Shown: in pieces, positions 42,520-54,265 of the stretch
Layout: every line of letters begins with the position of its first letter
Position numbering within the stretch: the stretch's first letter is position 1
Origin: Ceratothoa steindachneri
Taxonomy: Eukaryota; Arthropoda; Malacostraca; Isopoda; Cymothoidae
Assembly: GCA_963969495.1 (NCBI GenBank)
Contig: OZ018326.1
Span: forward strand, 153,512,306 to 153,576,305
Reading direction: 5' to 3'
Length of the DNA stretch: 64,000 nucleotides
Position numbers and translations under genes: made by a program
Notes under the pieces: generated by a model
The model's database searches: none
Told to the model about the DNA's origin: nothing
Seen by the model: the letters and a program-made list of their open reading frames with translations, nothing else

Positions 42520-44339
42520 ATTTTTTATTCTTCTTACGAACTATTTTTTTAACAGTAAGGCTGAGTTCTATGCACTCATTTGAATGCAATCTTCGGTTTG
42601 ATTTCCACATCTTGTGATTAGCCGTTTGATTTTATTTCCCTCTACTTCTATTTGGGGATATATTTATAGGTTGGTAGGGTGTGTAGGCTCTTAGGGAGTG
42701 GGGTGATAACCCAGAGGGATGTTTCACCGAGTTTTGGTACGGGTAGCTAAATGGGTTTCTAGATTCGGCTTGGCAGCTACCGGTTTGCCTCTACTGTGAA
42801 TGGTTGGTATTCACTAGGCACTGACACCAAAAGAGTAGAACACTCTCTTCTCGCTTGATTGTAGGCTGGGTAAAGGCAATCAGAGATTTCCTTAGATATA
42901 AAAGGAATCTTGGAGCTGGATAAGTATTCTTTATTCGGCGGAACCTTGGTAGATCATCTATATTTTTTTTATTAGAAAATTCATTCATTTACAATGTTTC
43001 ATACTTATCGAATCTTACAATTGTTGTACCCTTGGAGATAAAGAACATGATAAGATTTTATATATTTCCTTTAACATATTTCTTTCAAGGAAGGGGGCTT
43101 AATATAGAGCGTTTTAAAATATTAAAATACAAGTTTTGAGATTAATTCATAGTACATTTTTTTAATCACAGATATATTCATCATACTGAAGCAAAACAAA
43201 CCGACTATATTAATTGTTTTCTAAAGTCATACCTTGCATGATTGCCAAATGTCACCATTTCTCTTATTTCAGCGCTCTAAAACAAATATCCTTTTTTTTA
43301 TCGTCCATTAAACCCGATTTATATTAAATATATTGGAAGAAATGAGATTGTAATTATTGTCTATAGAGTTTTAAATAAATTTTATATTTAATAAAACAAA
43401 ATTATTATATTCTAGTCTTTAGTTTCTTTTTTAAGATCGTTTAAAGTTTCTTCAAATAACGGAACGAAAAAATATTTAGTTACTCGTAAAAATAAGTAAT
43501 TGATTGAAAGAATGACTATAATTTGGATAGATATGACTAAGATGTTTAACCTAGATTGTAGATTATAATGCAAAATATAGGTATTTACGATTGGGAACAG
43601 TGCTACTTCTAGAGCACTCGATGTATGTACCTCTTTCAAGACCACTCATCATTCGGATTCAATTTCCTCGAATGTTTTTTGTTGTTTAACGTGAACCCAT
43701 TATAAAATTTTATGAAACTTCAAAGTGCTCATTTTTTAGGTATTTATGACTGGCATATTCCATCCAACGATGTGGTTCTAACAATACATATTCACGCTGT
43801 TAACTTCTTGCCACGCATTACTGATCTGTTTTTTTAAAGTCATTTAGAAATCTTTCCCATGATAAGACTACGCTACTTTCTAGAGCGATGTTTGTAGGAA
43901 GGACATTTGATAATATCTACCTAAAGTCTTCAAAATTTCCCTTCATTGAGTTGGGCACCATCATGCAGTTTTGGTCGGTATTTGTTCTACTAACAATGCT
44001 AAATCGCATAGAACGTAGTTAATACAGATCTCTGACACTACCATTATGCTGAATTTAACTACTTCGACCAAAAGTTTAGTCTAATTGTTGTTTTTTCTTA
44101 TACTTCTAGCATTTGCGTAGTGCAATTATTGGTAAGATGCCACTTTGGATTTCGGTTGTACGGTCCCCTCTTCTGCGCGGAGACTGGACTGTTGTAGCGG
44201 TCGGACAGCTCTATTTATCTTTAGATGCAGCGGTCGTCAGAAGACCCAGCTTCAGGGAATTCTCTATTTTTCTTGCTACTTGATCGTCCCCAAACCGTTA
44301 TATCCTCTTAATTAATCACATCTTGTTCGTAGTTTGAGT
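42520..44339. other. unassigned AT-rich sequence
   Basis: 1.8 kb without recognised domains, terminal repeats or RNA genes. The longest frame (43412-43645 minus, 77 codons) is hydrophobic and AT-rich, most likely chance. Confidence 0.45.
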
Positions 44340-44347
44340 GTAATGCT

Positions 44348-44852
<505 letters not shown>

Positions 44853-44955
44853 GTAATGCTGTAAGATAGTTGGTGGATGGTTGTCGTGTCTTCCATAGTT
44901 AGCTGGTTCCTTTTTTATAGGGACTTCATTAGTATTAAGGGCTGTTGTTACCGAG

Positions 44956-45830
44956 TATGGTATTTGTTTATTAGTGGGATTTTTTTTGGGTTAATAAATC
45001 AGCCTAAATAGCTATTAGAAAACCATTCCATAATTTTTGAGTTTAGATGGAATCGTCGTCTGCTAATGTTTAGGCCAACGACTAAAGTAAAATAAATTTT
45101 GAATTTCTGAACTAGGTTTGTAAGAAAAACAATTAAACAATATAAATATATTCACAAAATTAACGAATGCTCAATGAGAATTAAATTAGGAATACAACCT
45201 AAGATGCGGTAAAGTAAATATAATAAGGTAATTGATTTAAACTAATATATGAAATGAAGTATTATGTAGAGTGAAAGTGAAAAACGAAGGAGACTATGAT
45301 GGACTGACTTGGGGTCTGCAATGCGACAAGAAGTAGAATAAGGACCTACTCTCGAATAGCAGTTTGCAGAGAATAAGTGTGAGAAGATTTATGACGGACC
45401 TTGATTCAATTTTAAGTTCAACCAGAATGGATGGTAACACGGACACAAATGAGAGAGAGAATTCGTGTCATTTCAAAAGTGGTGAAATGCGTGTTGGTTT
45501 GTGCGTGAAATTTTAAGAGATGTTGTTTGAACCAGTGCGTTAAATGAAATCAGTTTTTCGTCACAGGATATTTGAATTATTAAACGTTACATTAAAATAA
45601 TTGAATTGCAAAAAGTTATAGATAAATTCATTGAATGATTGTATTGACAAAAAGTTAATTAAAATAAATCAATTATTAACTTGTACATAATTTACATGGA
45701 TGAATTAATTGACAAAAGTTAATTTAAAAGAATTGAATGATTTGAATTTTATACATATTAAATGATGATATATATATTGAAGTTTTCCAGGAGGATTTTA
45801 TTATAGGAATGCCCAGATGGCATTGCTATA
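44956..45830 (-). mobile_element. element H2 (family H), 875 bp, inverted
   Basis: Opposite orientation to H1 and H3. It ends GGCATTGCTATA and starts TATGGTATT. Flanks CCGAG and CTGAG form an imperfect target duplication. It shares with H3 the blocks GTTAATAAATCAGCCTAAAT, AAGAGATGTTGTTTGAA and the terminal hairpin AGGAATGCCC.GATGGCATTGC. Together with H3 it makes a large imperfect inverted repeat around 255 bp of LTR. Confidence 0.8.
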
Positions 45831-46085
45831 CTGAGTATCGGGCGGTATATGCCGACTTTGGTTCTTTTCCGCCATTTTTTCTTAATTAGTTATTTTTCTC
45901 ATTCGTTTATAGTTTGGTCTGCTTTTGTTTTCGGATCTAGTGATGTTCAGTGTTCGTTTTGCTCAATTCATTGTTGTGTCGATCTGATTTGTTTTACTAC
46001 CAGCAAGGTGGCATTCAGTGCTTCCCGAGTTGTTATGGTGGAAGGTTGCGTTCCATGCTCTGTCTCTGTGGTCCATCGTTGGTGT

Positions 46086-46136
46086 TATAGCAATGCTCCC
46101 TGGGCATTCCTATAGTAAAAAACCTCCTGGTAGACT

Positions 46137-46202
<66 letters not shown>

Positions 46203-46638
46203 CATCAATTAGTATGTAAAATTCATATCATGCAATTCTTTTACTTTTGTAAATTAAATCATATTTTATGTACAACTTGATAATTAATTAATTCATTTAT
46301 TTTACTTGTCAATTCATTTAACGTACTACTGTTTCAAACAACATCTCTTAAAAATTCACACACAAACAAGGAAACACCCGCTTTCAGCTCAACCTTCTGG
46401 AACACTATTCCCTCCCATTCGACTCTCTCCATTCTCCGCATAAAGCCCCCAATTCAGTCCATCATAGTCACCATATTATTTCCCCCTATTATTTCAAAAT
46501 TTATTTCGCTTTCGTCTTAGGCCTAAAAACTAGCAGGCGACAACTTCGATCAGACAAATTTATGGTTATGGTTTTCGAAACGCTATTTAGGCTGATTTAT
46601 TAACAGAAAATAAATCCCATGAATAACCATATACTATA
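46086..46638 (+). mobile_element. element H3 (family H), 553 bp
   Basis: It starts TATAGCAATGCTCCCTGGGC and ends CATATACTATA, flanked by GTGT (46082-46085 and 46639-46642). It has an expanded (AT)n at 46139-46193 in the same place where H1 has only a short ATATATAT. Shorter than H1 and H2 through internal deletion. Confidence 0.8.
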
Positions 46639-46824
46639 GTGTGTTATTTGCATCGTAATTTTCTAAGTTTAACAGTGTTGTATTTCTGTTGTGTCGGTTG
46701 AGACTTTTTTTCTCTTTGCTTGTTCTTTTATGGATGTCACTGAAATTTAACTTGAGCTTATCATTTATTGAGGTGATTTTATTTTGAGGCCATTTTTTTT
46801 TTTACAACAGCTATATAACCCAAG

Positions 46825-47420
46825 ATGGCTTCTGTGAAGATTAGAGACACTTTGAAACCATTTAATGGAGCGGGCGACGTCATAGAGGGGTTTAATAAAC
46901 TTAAGTTGGTGGCTAATTTGAAGGATATTGATGACACTGAATTGGTTGTTCCATTATTTCTTGATGATAACACATTTGCAGTTTACAATGAATTTTGCGA
47001 TTTTAAAAAGGATTTTTCTCAAATATAGTCTTCTTTGTTTGATACGTTTGCCCTGAATCCCTCTCAACCGTTTGAGCAGTTCACCAGGCGGGTACGGAGA
47101 GACGAACCTGTAGGTGTTTATGTGAAAGACTTGCGACAGTTGGCAAGGTTGGCGGATATAACATCCAATAAGCTGTTATTACGGGCTTTTGTAGTGAGGT
47201 TGCCTTTTGATGTATTATGGTAACTTAGGGCGACATCGAATTTTGAAAGCAGGGAATTTAATCCAGTGGTGCATCGATCTCGATCGTTGATGGCTGAGTT
47301 GGTGGGAAATACTGTAATTGCTAGGGCAATAGATTTAGGAAGACTGGGGATTATAAGGAAAACAAAACCAACCGATTAATGAATCAGGAGATTAAATTTG
47401 TTTAAGTGTGGTGGCCCACA
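46825..47420 (+). pseudogene. Gypsy gag
   Basis: ATG 46825 gives MASVKIRDTLKPFNGAGDVI, the L..F.G.GDV opening of many Ty3/Gypsy gags, then DIDDTELVVPLFLDDNTFAV. A TAG at 47026-47028 is followed in the same frame by LNPSQPFEQFTRRV, GVYVKDLRQLARLADI and LLLRAFVVRLPFDV, then TAA at 47221. A zinc knuckle remnant (LFKCGGPHLA) appears near 47400. Gag would form the particle shell; this copy is dead. Confidence 0.8.
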
Positions 47421-47549
47421 CCTTGCTAGGTCTTGATCCTAACCCAAGTTTGTTGTTGGACGTGTGGGCAGGAAGGACACCTGCCAACTGAATGTTTTCA
47501 TGGAAACGGATCAGGAAGAGCTGGTGCGTTGGTAGTTCTTCCAGGTCAA

Positions 47550-47764
47550 GAGTAAGAGCACTTCCTGTTATAGATGCAGTTGTTGACGGCCATCATGTTA
47601 GATCGTTTGTAGATATAGGGCGCACGCGGTCTACATTGGGGCCAAATGTAGTTAATGATGCAGGTAATGAAGTATGTTCAGTTGTTGCAGAAAACACCCT
47701 TCTTGATAGATGTAGGAAGGGCAATACGCCAAATTTGAATGAATCCCTTCATTCCAAAATATGA
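47550..47764 (+). pseudogene. Gypsy protease remnant
   Basis: RALPVIDAVVDGHHVRSFVD then IGRTRSTLGPNVV matches the active-site region of retroviral-type aspartic proteases, but the DTG triad reads DIG. About 70 codons are open before the frame ends. Confidence 0.65.
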
Positions 47765-47802
47765 ACAAAACTTTCTAAAACAAAATGCCACAGAATGCAT
47801 TT

Positions 47803-47885
<83 letters not shown>

Positions 47886-48393
47886 CATTAGCCATTTTAG
47901 AGCATAATGTTGGCTATGAAACGTCTAACAGTATCACAGAATGCACAGATTCCTTTGTGCCTGAAGTTCAATTACAGGAGAAGAAAGAAGTAACAAGAAA
48001 AAAAACAACTTCAGTTATCGTCCCCAGAGGAAAGAAAAAACTGCGGCATCTACGGAATACCAGGCTGGATCTTTCTAAAAAGAAGCCACGAAAGAAATTT
48101 CTTGTAGCGCTTAGTTTTCCCTTAAAAATTCTAGCGCCATGATTGGGCAATTTTTGTAATACTTATGTTCGCGTAGAAATACTATATATAATGTAGAAAT
48201 TTTTGAATAATTCCATTTCCGTTCATTCCCTGAAGATGATCTAACATGGTCGAAAGACGTCTAGGAATAAAGAATGTCATTCTCGGATGTTTTTTCGCGC
48301 CTTGAAGACCCCGTTAAAAAACTTGTAAGAAATATTAAGATAATACAAGTTAAAATTAATAACGCTGACAAGGCTGTGGACCTCAATAGAATC

Positions 48394-48488
<95 letters not shown>

Positions 48489-48493
48489 GTATA

Positions 48494-48589
<96 letters not shown>

Positions 48590-49140
48590 CTACCTATATT
48601 GTTTGGGGAGGACTATGGCTACTGGCGGACCTCCTCGTAAAAAAAAGCGAGGGCATAGTGGTATCTCTTGGTCCTTTAGAAAGCCCCTATCCGACCCCGA
48701 ATCCTCAAATTAATAACTTCTAGAGCTGTTAGGTACAAAAATAAATGCTTATAATGCAATGCGTACTATACAGATGTGACAATAAAAATGTGAAAAATAT
48801 AATGGTCATGTAAAAAATAGAAAACGACCATTCCCGACGCAGCATTTTGGAAAATTCGCTACGTTTTTTTTTGTACTTTTTTCACAAAAACAAAATAAAA
48901 ATTATTGCATACGCAAGCTAAAGACTTATATTTTTAATTTATAGCAAAAACTGAAAATATATAATCCCAAAGATTTTCGTCCTCCAAAACGGACCTTGCC
49001 ACTTAAGGGAGAGCTTGGGCAGTAATTGAGATGATTGGGTCGGTAGAGGGCCCATGACATAGTTGAATCTATGTTAGAAAGAGTTCAACAGGAGGATTTA
49101 CTAGAATAATTGAGTTTTTGACATCATTAGTTCAATCAGG
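47765..49140. other. microsatellite-rich gap where RT should be
   Basis: It contains (AT)n at 47804-47883 and 48397-48586, a Penelope-like LTR scrap with a hammerhead-like core (48230-48255), and stretches I cannot assign. No RT or RNase H motif appears in any frame. Confidence 0.6.
48230..48255 (+). ncRNA. second hammerhead-like core (Penelope LTR scrap)
   Basis: CTGAAGA (48230-48236), a 4-bp stem II GATC with GGTC (one wobble), then GAAA (48252-48255) and GACGTCTAGGAATAAAG. The 3' text parallels ACGTTGGAATTAAAG in the Penelope-like element at 29 kb. It probably marks a fragment of another Penelope-like LTR. Confidence 0.5.
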
Positions 49141-50175
49141 TAAAAACAAGGCTGACACTTTAACGTCGGCCCCTCCAAATTGATTGCAGATACCAAAGCC
49201 AGGTCTGTGCTAACAGTATGGATGAATTGCATCAAGAGCATCACGTTGGTGTGGAATGCTCTCTTTATTTGGCTATGCTTGTTTATCAAGATATTAAGAG
49301 GGGAGGTGTTGAAAAGAACGTGCAGTCGTATTTGCCGTGCCAGTCAATAAATCCAGCTCCAACTACCCATGGCTCTGGTTGTTTAAGCGTACATGATAGC
49401 TGTTGATACCACTCAATATGCTGGGAAATGTTATTTAACTGTGGTAGATTGTGATCTGAGTTGCTTTTAAATTTGGCGGCAGGTTAGATCCGATAATGCT
49501 CATGAGGTGGCAATTTATTTGGAGGAGATTTTCAGAGAGAAAGGTTCGCCAAATGAAATTTTGTTGGATAACAGTCGTTCATTCTGGTCTCACCTGGTGG
49601 CAGTAATTTGCGAGAATCGTAATGTTTGCAGGCATGATCGCGGAGCATACCGCCTATCAGGAACTGTATTGTTGAACAAAACCACAGAACAATCAAATCT
49701 TTGGCTACCCAGTGTACATCTGATCGTTTAAATGTAGTATATTTGGTATATTTTTTTGTTAGAATTGGTGTGGCTCCTGAATCGGCTCATTGTAATGAAT
49801 TGTTCAGCTATTCATAGAGACATCCTTTGGTGAGGCATCCAGTTGATGTTGATAATATTGGCTATCCGGTGAGTGTAAGAGAATGTGTACACATCGCGAT
49901 TGAAATTGGGGCGAATGACGGATGTGAAAAGCTCAAGCAATGTTGAAGTCGACGGTGTCCCTCGCTCCATCCTTGATATTCGACGGTTATTTGGCGAGAG
50001 TGACGATGATAACGATGAAGATGAGGGGTGCCACAGGTGGATGATGGTGGTGACAGTAAGGGGAGGACATACTCCTGAATCCAGATCAGCAACCTGTTCA
50101 CCAGCGGAGGGAAGCAGTCTGGATGAAAAATTATGTTCGTCATTGCGGCATATATCACCAGGGGGGAGGCAGTAG
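49140..50175 (+). pseudogene. Gypsy integrase and C-terminal region
   Basis: Zinc-binding part: MDELHQEHHVGVECS, then a LPCQSI cysteine pair. Core: KCYLTVVDCGPSRFAIW (first catalytic Asp), GSPNEILLDNSRSF (second Asp), IVEQNHRTIKSL (Glu) in changing frames. The end is SSSNVEVDGVPRSILDIRRL then FGESDDDNDEDEG, the conserved Gypsy C terminus. Frame breaks near 49400, 49470 and 49650. Integrase would insert the cDNA; here it is disabled. Confidence 0.82.
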
Positions 50176-50605
50176 TTAGTGATTCGTCGTGGTGTCTTCC
50201 ATAGTTAGCTTGTTCCCTTTTTATAGGGGCTTCAATAGTATTAGCCGCTGTTGTTACCGAGCATCGGGAGGTATATCCCGACTTTTGTTTGTTTTGTGCT
50301 ATTTTTTCTTAATTAGCTTTTCTCATTCGTTTATAGCTTGGTCTGGGTTTCTGTTCAGATCGAGTGATTGTCAATGTTCGTTTCGCTCGATTCATTGTAG
50401 TGTCAAGCTGATTTGTTTTTCGATCAGTGAGGTGGTAGTTAGTGCTTCGCTTCTCCAGGTTATTTGTTATTCTTCGACTTGCCAGAGATGTTTTTCCTGT
50501 CTGTATAATGTTCTTTGCCGAAGACTCACACATCTCATCTTTTACATGCCTCCATTTTATCTTTTCAGCTCGTGTGCTATTCTCTTTGTTGTGTTAGTCT
50601 CGTAA
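50160..50605 (+). mobile_element. Gypsy polypurine tract and 3' LTR
   Basis: AGGGGGGAGGCAG (50160-50172) is the polypurine tract, followed at once by TAGTTAGTGATTCGTCGTGG, the LTR start that matches 44868 on. No insertion interrupts this LTR. Its 3' limit is approximate; a 138-codon frame inside it (50189-50605) is LTR, not a gene. Confidence 0.75.
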
Positions 50606-50839
50606 TGCCGCTGTATAGTTTTTGCGTCGAAAATGTTTGTGGACAAATTAAAGGACAAGTTGAAGTTGTTTACGAGATCGGGTACGACATGCGTCCACCC
50701 ATGAACATCGTGAATACCAGTTTATCTTTCATTTTGTCGAATATAAACACGAAATTTTCTTTAATCCTAAGCGCACAAAAGACACACTGGAAGGTTTAAA
50801 AAGTTGCTTTCGCGAGATTCTTTCGTTTAAAAAGCTATA
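50606..50839. other. unassigned
   Basis: Short AT-rich stretch between the Gypsy 3' LTR and a MITE; nothing recognised. Confidence 0.4.
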
Positions 50840-50847
50840 ATTTCCAG

Positions 50848-51102
50848 GGTAATTGTGTAGACGATGGTTGGATGCGTCGGCTCGTTGTTGGGTACGGCTC
50901 GCCGCGGGAATAACACTGCGATGACCCTGAGTTTCAATCCTTTTTGGGATGGGGCGTGTCTGGGGGGCACAACCCCCTGTATAAAAACGAAAATCGCCTA
51001 AAATTCTTCGATTTCATCTCTAAAAAGTAACAACGAAAAGTAGCCCAAAATAGCCCCCCAAAAGCTAGGCCTAGGATCCTGCCATCGTCTACACAATTAC
51101 CA
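50848..51102. mobile_element. 255-bp MITE, perfect 20-bp TIRs, 8-bp target duplication
   Basis: GGTAATTGTGTAGACGATGG (50848-50867) is the exact reverse complement of 51083-51102. ATTTCCAG occurs immediately outside both ends (50840-50847 and 51103-51110). The interior is GC-richer than its surroundings and non-coding. The intact ends imply recent movement by a transposase in trans; the 8-bp duplication suits hAT or P types. Confidence 0.92.
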
Positions 51103-51110
51103 TTTCCAGT

Positions 51111-51946
51111 ACCTAACTTAAGGTATAACCAAGATTGATAAGACCTACCGAATGACACTCACTCTTAACTCCTTTTGACAACAGGTGTTATATTAGTGCT
51201 CTTAATAGCAGTCTTTTCTTGTACGCGAAAAAAAATGAATATCGGTTCGCGAAATAGAAATTTGCTAGCAGAGGAATATCACAATAAAAATAGATAACTC
51301 TTTTTTTTACTTTGTAAATAGACATTTGTACATTAAACCAAGATCCTATTTGATTAAAGTACTTATGAAACACTATCAACCTGAAACAACTAAACTATGT
51401 TGTTAACTAAAATCTGAGTCGAATTCACCATCACTAAAACAAGACACCCAACTGAAAATCGTTCTGACCTTTGTTTATAAATATTAATTAGGGGTTAACT
51501 AAGGTTTTGCCCTTCAAAACTTATGGCTGTGCTTTTTCAAGACCTCCTTACCTGCGAACTTTACCTTTTATGCTTAACTTCAATCTTGAACACAGAGAAT
51601 TAACCTACTTTTTTAAGGTAAAACTGAAGATCTATACCCCGCGAGCTTGCCCGATCGCGTTCTCACAATATTTCTCCATTTCCCAACATGTTTCACCTAA
51701 CTCGTTTTATTGTTCCTGAGGGCGAGCGTGTGTAGGGGGGTGGGGGAGTATGCCACCCCAATATAGCAACCTTTGGTACGGCAAGAAATCTGCTTCCAGT
51801 AACCAAACACAATAAAACGGGTAAAACTGAAGTAATAAAACCAGGGTAAGTGTGAAGATTCGCGGCCCCTGATTTCCTCCACACTTTTTTGGCTACTTTT
51901 CTAGCTACTTTCTTTTTGATTCACTCCATTGTTTTGAGTCTTTATT
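51111..51946. other. unassigned AT-rich sequence
   Basis: No gene. A small inverted repeat, CGTTTTATTGT (51702-51712) and ACAATAAAACG (51809-51819), encloses about 95 bp, but I see no target duplication. Confidence 0.45.
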
Positions 51947-52109
51947 TTAGGAAGAGCAAAAGGCCAGTAGAAATTAATTTAGCTCAAAATAATAATAAAG
52001 ATCCAAGTAAATTCTTTAGCTATTATAGAATTAATAACAAATCTAACGGTGATAAAATATGGCCTATTAGATACAAGGAGCAGTCAATAAGTTTTGCAAT
52101 TCGGATATA

Positions 52110-52809
52110 AGGAAACAAGATATGAGGAAAAGTGTTTTATTATTTTTCAATATAACTACCCTTGACTTCAATTCACTTGCGCCACTTGTCCCTGAGGCTT
52201 CGAATTCCCGACTGCTGTTCAATCCACTCCTGGACGGCGAGCTGGACATCTTCATCATCCCCAAACTGGCGTGCACGCAGTGCAGCCTTAAGCTGGCGGA
52301 ATAAAAAGTAGTTGCTAGGGGCCAGATCTGGACTGTAGGGGGAATGGTTGAGCTCCTCGAATCCCAACTCACGCAGGGCAGCTTGTGCAACTCTGGCCTC
52401 ATGGACTTTGACAACGTTGAAGTCGATCATGGGGCGTGAGGTTTCTAGGGACCCAACGGGCAGAGACCTTGGTCATTGCCAAATTGTCGTGGATGATGTT
52501 GATAACACTTCCATGTGATATTCTCCGTTCTCGCTTGATTTCTTCGACCTTCACCCGTCAATTTTCGAGGATCACCCTCTCCACACGGGCCACATTGTCC
52601 TTGTTGGTCACATCTGACAGGCATCCTGGATGGGAGCTATCTTCAAGGGACTCACGATCATGGGGGAACTCCCTATTCCAGCGAGCAATGGTTGCATAGG
52701 AAGGGGCGGTGTTGGTGTACACTGCAACCATGTGTTCATGGATCTCTTTTGCATTCTTGCTTTCCTTGGTAAAAAATTTGATCACTGCGCGGTGCTCAAC
52801 CTTCTCCAT
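52110..52809 (-). pseudogene. mariner transposase lacking the catalytic core (copy 2)
   Basis: ATG 52809 begins MEKVEHRAVIKFFTKESKN; the HTH reads ATIARWNREFPHDRESLED; a stop follows VILEN at 52558. VSARWVPRNL and PHDRLQR then pass straight to VVKVHEARVAQAAL and the third-Asp block YSPDLAPSNY, then QFGDDEDVQLAVQEWI. The junction point is the same as in copy 1 (within one codon by eye), so both copies derive from one deleted ancestor. It lacks the 10-bp duplication of copy 1. Confidence 0.88.
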
Positions 52810-52896
52810 TGTTGAAAAAGTTGTGACTGACGATCTGTGATCAGCTACTGCTTCTTAAATAGACGAGGCAGGAGTGTCCGGCTGCAGGTCTTGACT

Positions 52897-53425
52897 TCAG
52901 CAAGTTATTTCAGCAAGTTATTTGAGTTAGAAGGTAGTAATAGAACTAGAGGCCACCACTTAAAGATTAAAAAACAGAGGTGCAGACTGGATGTTAGAAA
53001 ATATTTTTTCACTAACAGAGTGGTGGATTATTGGAATAGTTTGCCACCTGAGACTGTAGACAGCCCAAACTTGAATGTTTTCAAGCGCAGATTGGATGAT
53101 TATATGGGGATGGAGGGTTAATTTCTTACTTTTTGGTATGTGGATATGTTTCTTGACTCATTCCTATGGATGCAGTTTCTTTTTATTGTATATTTTGGAG
53201 GATTTTGATTTTGTTTTTGACAGACTCCTATGGAGGCTTTAAATTATATATTGTAGATGCATGGTTGGACATTCCTATGGATTGTTAAATTGTATATTGT
53301 AGCTGCATGATCTGACAAAATCCTATGGATGCATTATATGGGTGGGACTTGATGGATACGGATGACCTTTGATAGGCCCTTGTGGCTTTTGTCATCCGTT
53401 AAATTATGTTATGTTATGTTATGTT
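52897..53425 (+). mobile_element. LINE family B 3' fragment inside mariner copy 2
   Basis: The last 75 codons of ORF2 (LFELEGSNRTRGHHLKIKKQ, TNRVVDYWNSLPPETVDSP, then a stop at 53119) precede a 3' UTR with the hairpin GGATGAC (53358-53364) with GTCATCC (53392-53398) and a (TTATG)n tail at 53403-53424. A 13-bp duplication (CAGCAAGTTATTT) marks the 5' truncation. Confidence 0.85.
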
Positions 53426-53740
53426 GTTGAATTATCCAAAAATGGAATTCTCTACCCCAAGATATTGTTGATGCTCCGAGCCTCACTGCGTTTAAGTCTA
53501 GACTGCAGTACTTTCTCGGTGAAGAATTGTTCCACCTTTGACCTACTGCCAGTTCATTTCAATCTCAATTTGTTATATTTTCAAGGTATTTTATATGGAG
53601 GATACACTTAGCCAGTCATTAATGATATATTTGAGTAAACCTCCCGTGTAGCCTGACTGGAATATCTGTCTTGGACTTTTGGGCCTGTCCCTCTCCTATC
53701 CGGTCTGGCTGGACTAGAGTGTTAGGGCCCTACCAGGTAA
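53426..53740 (+). mobile_element. LINE family C 3' fragment
   Basis: It opens in the last 35 codons of a different LINE ORF2: WNSLPQDIVDAPSLTAFKSR then LQYFLGEELFHL and TGA at 53536. The same protein position in family B reads WNSLPPETVDSPNLNVFKRR, so the two are distinct families. A 200-bp 3' UTR follows up to the point where mariner text resumes. Confidence 0.75.
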
Positions 53741-54265
53741 TAGAACCCCCACAAACAGCCATCCTCCTTCCTCTGTTTTGCCCTACTGATTCGCAAAACT
53801 TATTGACCACCCCTCGTATGAAGGGGTTTTAAAAGGATCTGATAAAGAAATTGTAGAGGTTCTTAATGATCCTTTTCTTCAGTATTTACACAAGAGAATC
53901 AAGATTGATTAATTGATGATTATTTTAGGTAATGGGAAATAGTGCTGAATACCATTAATGTGAACAGGGAAATAATTAAAGGGCTTATATTGGAGTTAAA
54001 TACTAGTAAGTCATCTGGCCCATACAGCATTCATTCTAGGTTACTCAAAGAAGGTATAGATAGTATGCAGTAGCTCTTGACAAGATATATACTAGATTAC
54101 TAGAGTTTGGAGAAATACCTAATAATTTGAAATTAGCGAATGTAGTGCCAGTTTTTAAAAAGGGAAGTAAAAAGGACCCAAATAACTTTAGGCCATTAAG
54201 CTTAACTTCTATCCTTTGTAAAATTCTTGAGAGAAGATAATTAAGAGGGCGATTTCTGACCATCT

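Larger units (their letters stand above)
44868..46740 (+). mobile_element. Gypsy 5' LTR split by H2 and H3
   Basis: LTR text runs 44868-44955, 45831-46085 and 46639 to about 46740; the three pieces line up with the 3' LTR at 50175-50605 once H2 and H3 are removed. For example GTTACCGAG at 44955 continues as TATCGGGCGGTATATGCCG after H2, against GTTACCGAGCATCGGGAGG in the 3' LTR. The LTR end before gag is approximate. Confidence 0.75.
44868..50605 (+). mobile_element. Ty3/Gypsy retrotransposon, decayed, RT region lost
   Basis: 5' LTR (44868 to about 46740, holding H2 and H3), gag from 46825, protease near 47590, integrase 49140-49850, C-terminal region to 50175, polypurine tract and 3' LTR. 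Between protease and integrase only microsatellites and unrelated text are found, so RT and RNase H are gone. The LTRs share CTTCCATAGTTAGCT..TTCC, GCTGTTGTTACCGAG and GTTCGTTT.GCTC.ATTCATTG blocks. Confidence 0.8.
52074..53816 (-). mobile_element. internally deleted mariner, copy 2, itself interrupted
   Basis: The ends CAAGGAGCAGTCAATAAGTT (52074) and, reversed from 53816, CGAGGGGTGGTCAATAAGTT are flanked by TA (52072-52073 and 53817-53818). Transposase pieces read on the minus strand. LINE fragments at about 52897-53740 split it near its 5' end. It carries the same core deletion as copy 1. Confidence 0.88.
51947..54265 (+). mobile_element. LINE family B fragment, split by mariner copy 2
   Basis: 51947-52073 encodes EINLAQNNNKDPSKFFSYYR and SNGDKIWPIRY; 53819-54265 continues EGVLKGSDKEIVEVLND, LNTSKSSGPYSIHSRLLKEG and NFRPLSLTSILCKILE in shifting frames. 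The pieces rejoin exactly at the TA target of the mariner. The same protein region of family B occurs on the minus strand at 58.2-58.9 kb. It ends against an oppositely oriented family B tail at 54266. Confidence 0.82.

Noticed and set aside
50189..50605. 138-codon open frame that looks like a membrane protein
   Set aside because: It lies inside the Gypsy 3' LTR and the related 45849-46115 frame lies in the 5' LTR; LTR sequence explains both.
51702..51819. Small inverted repeat as a MITE
   Set aside because: The arms are only 11 bp and there is no flanking target duplication.
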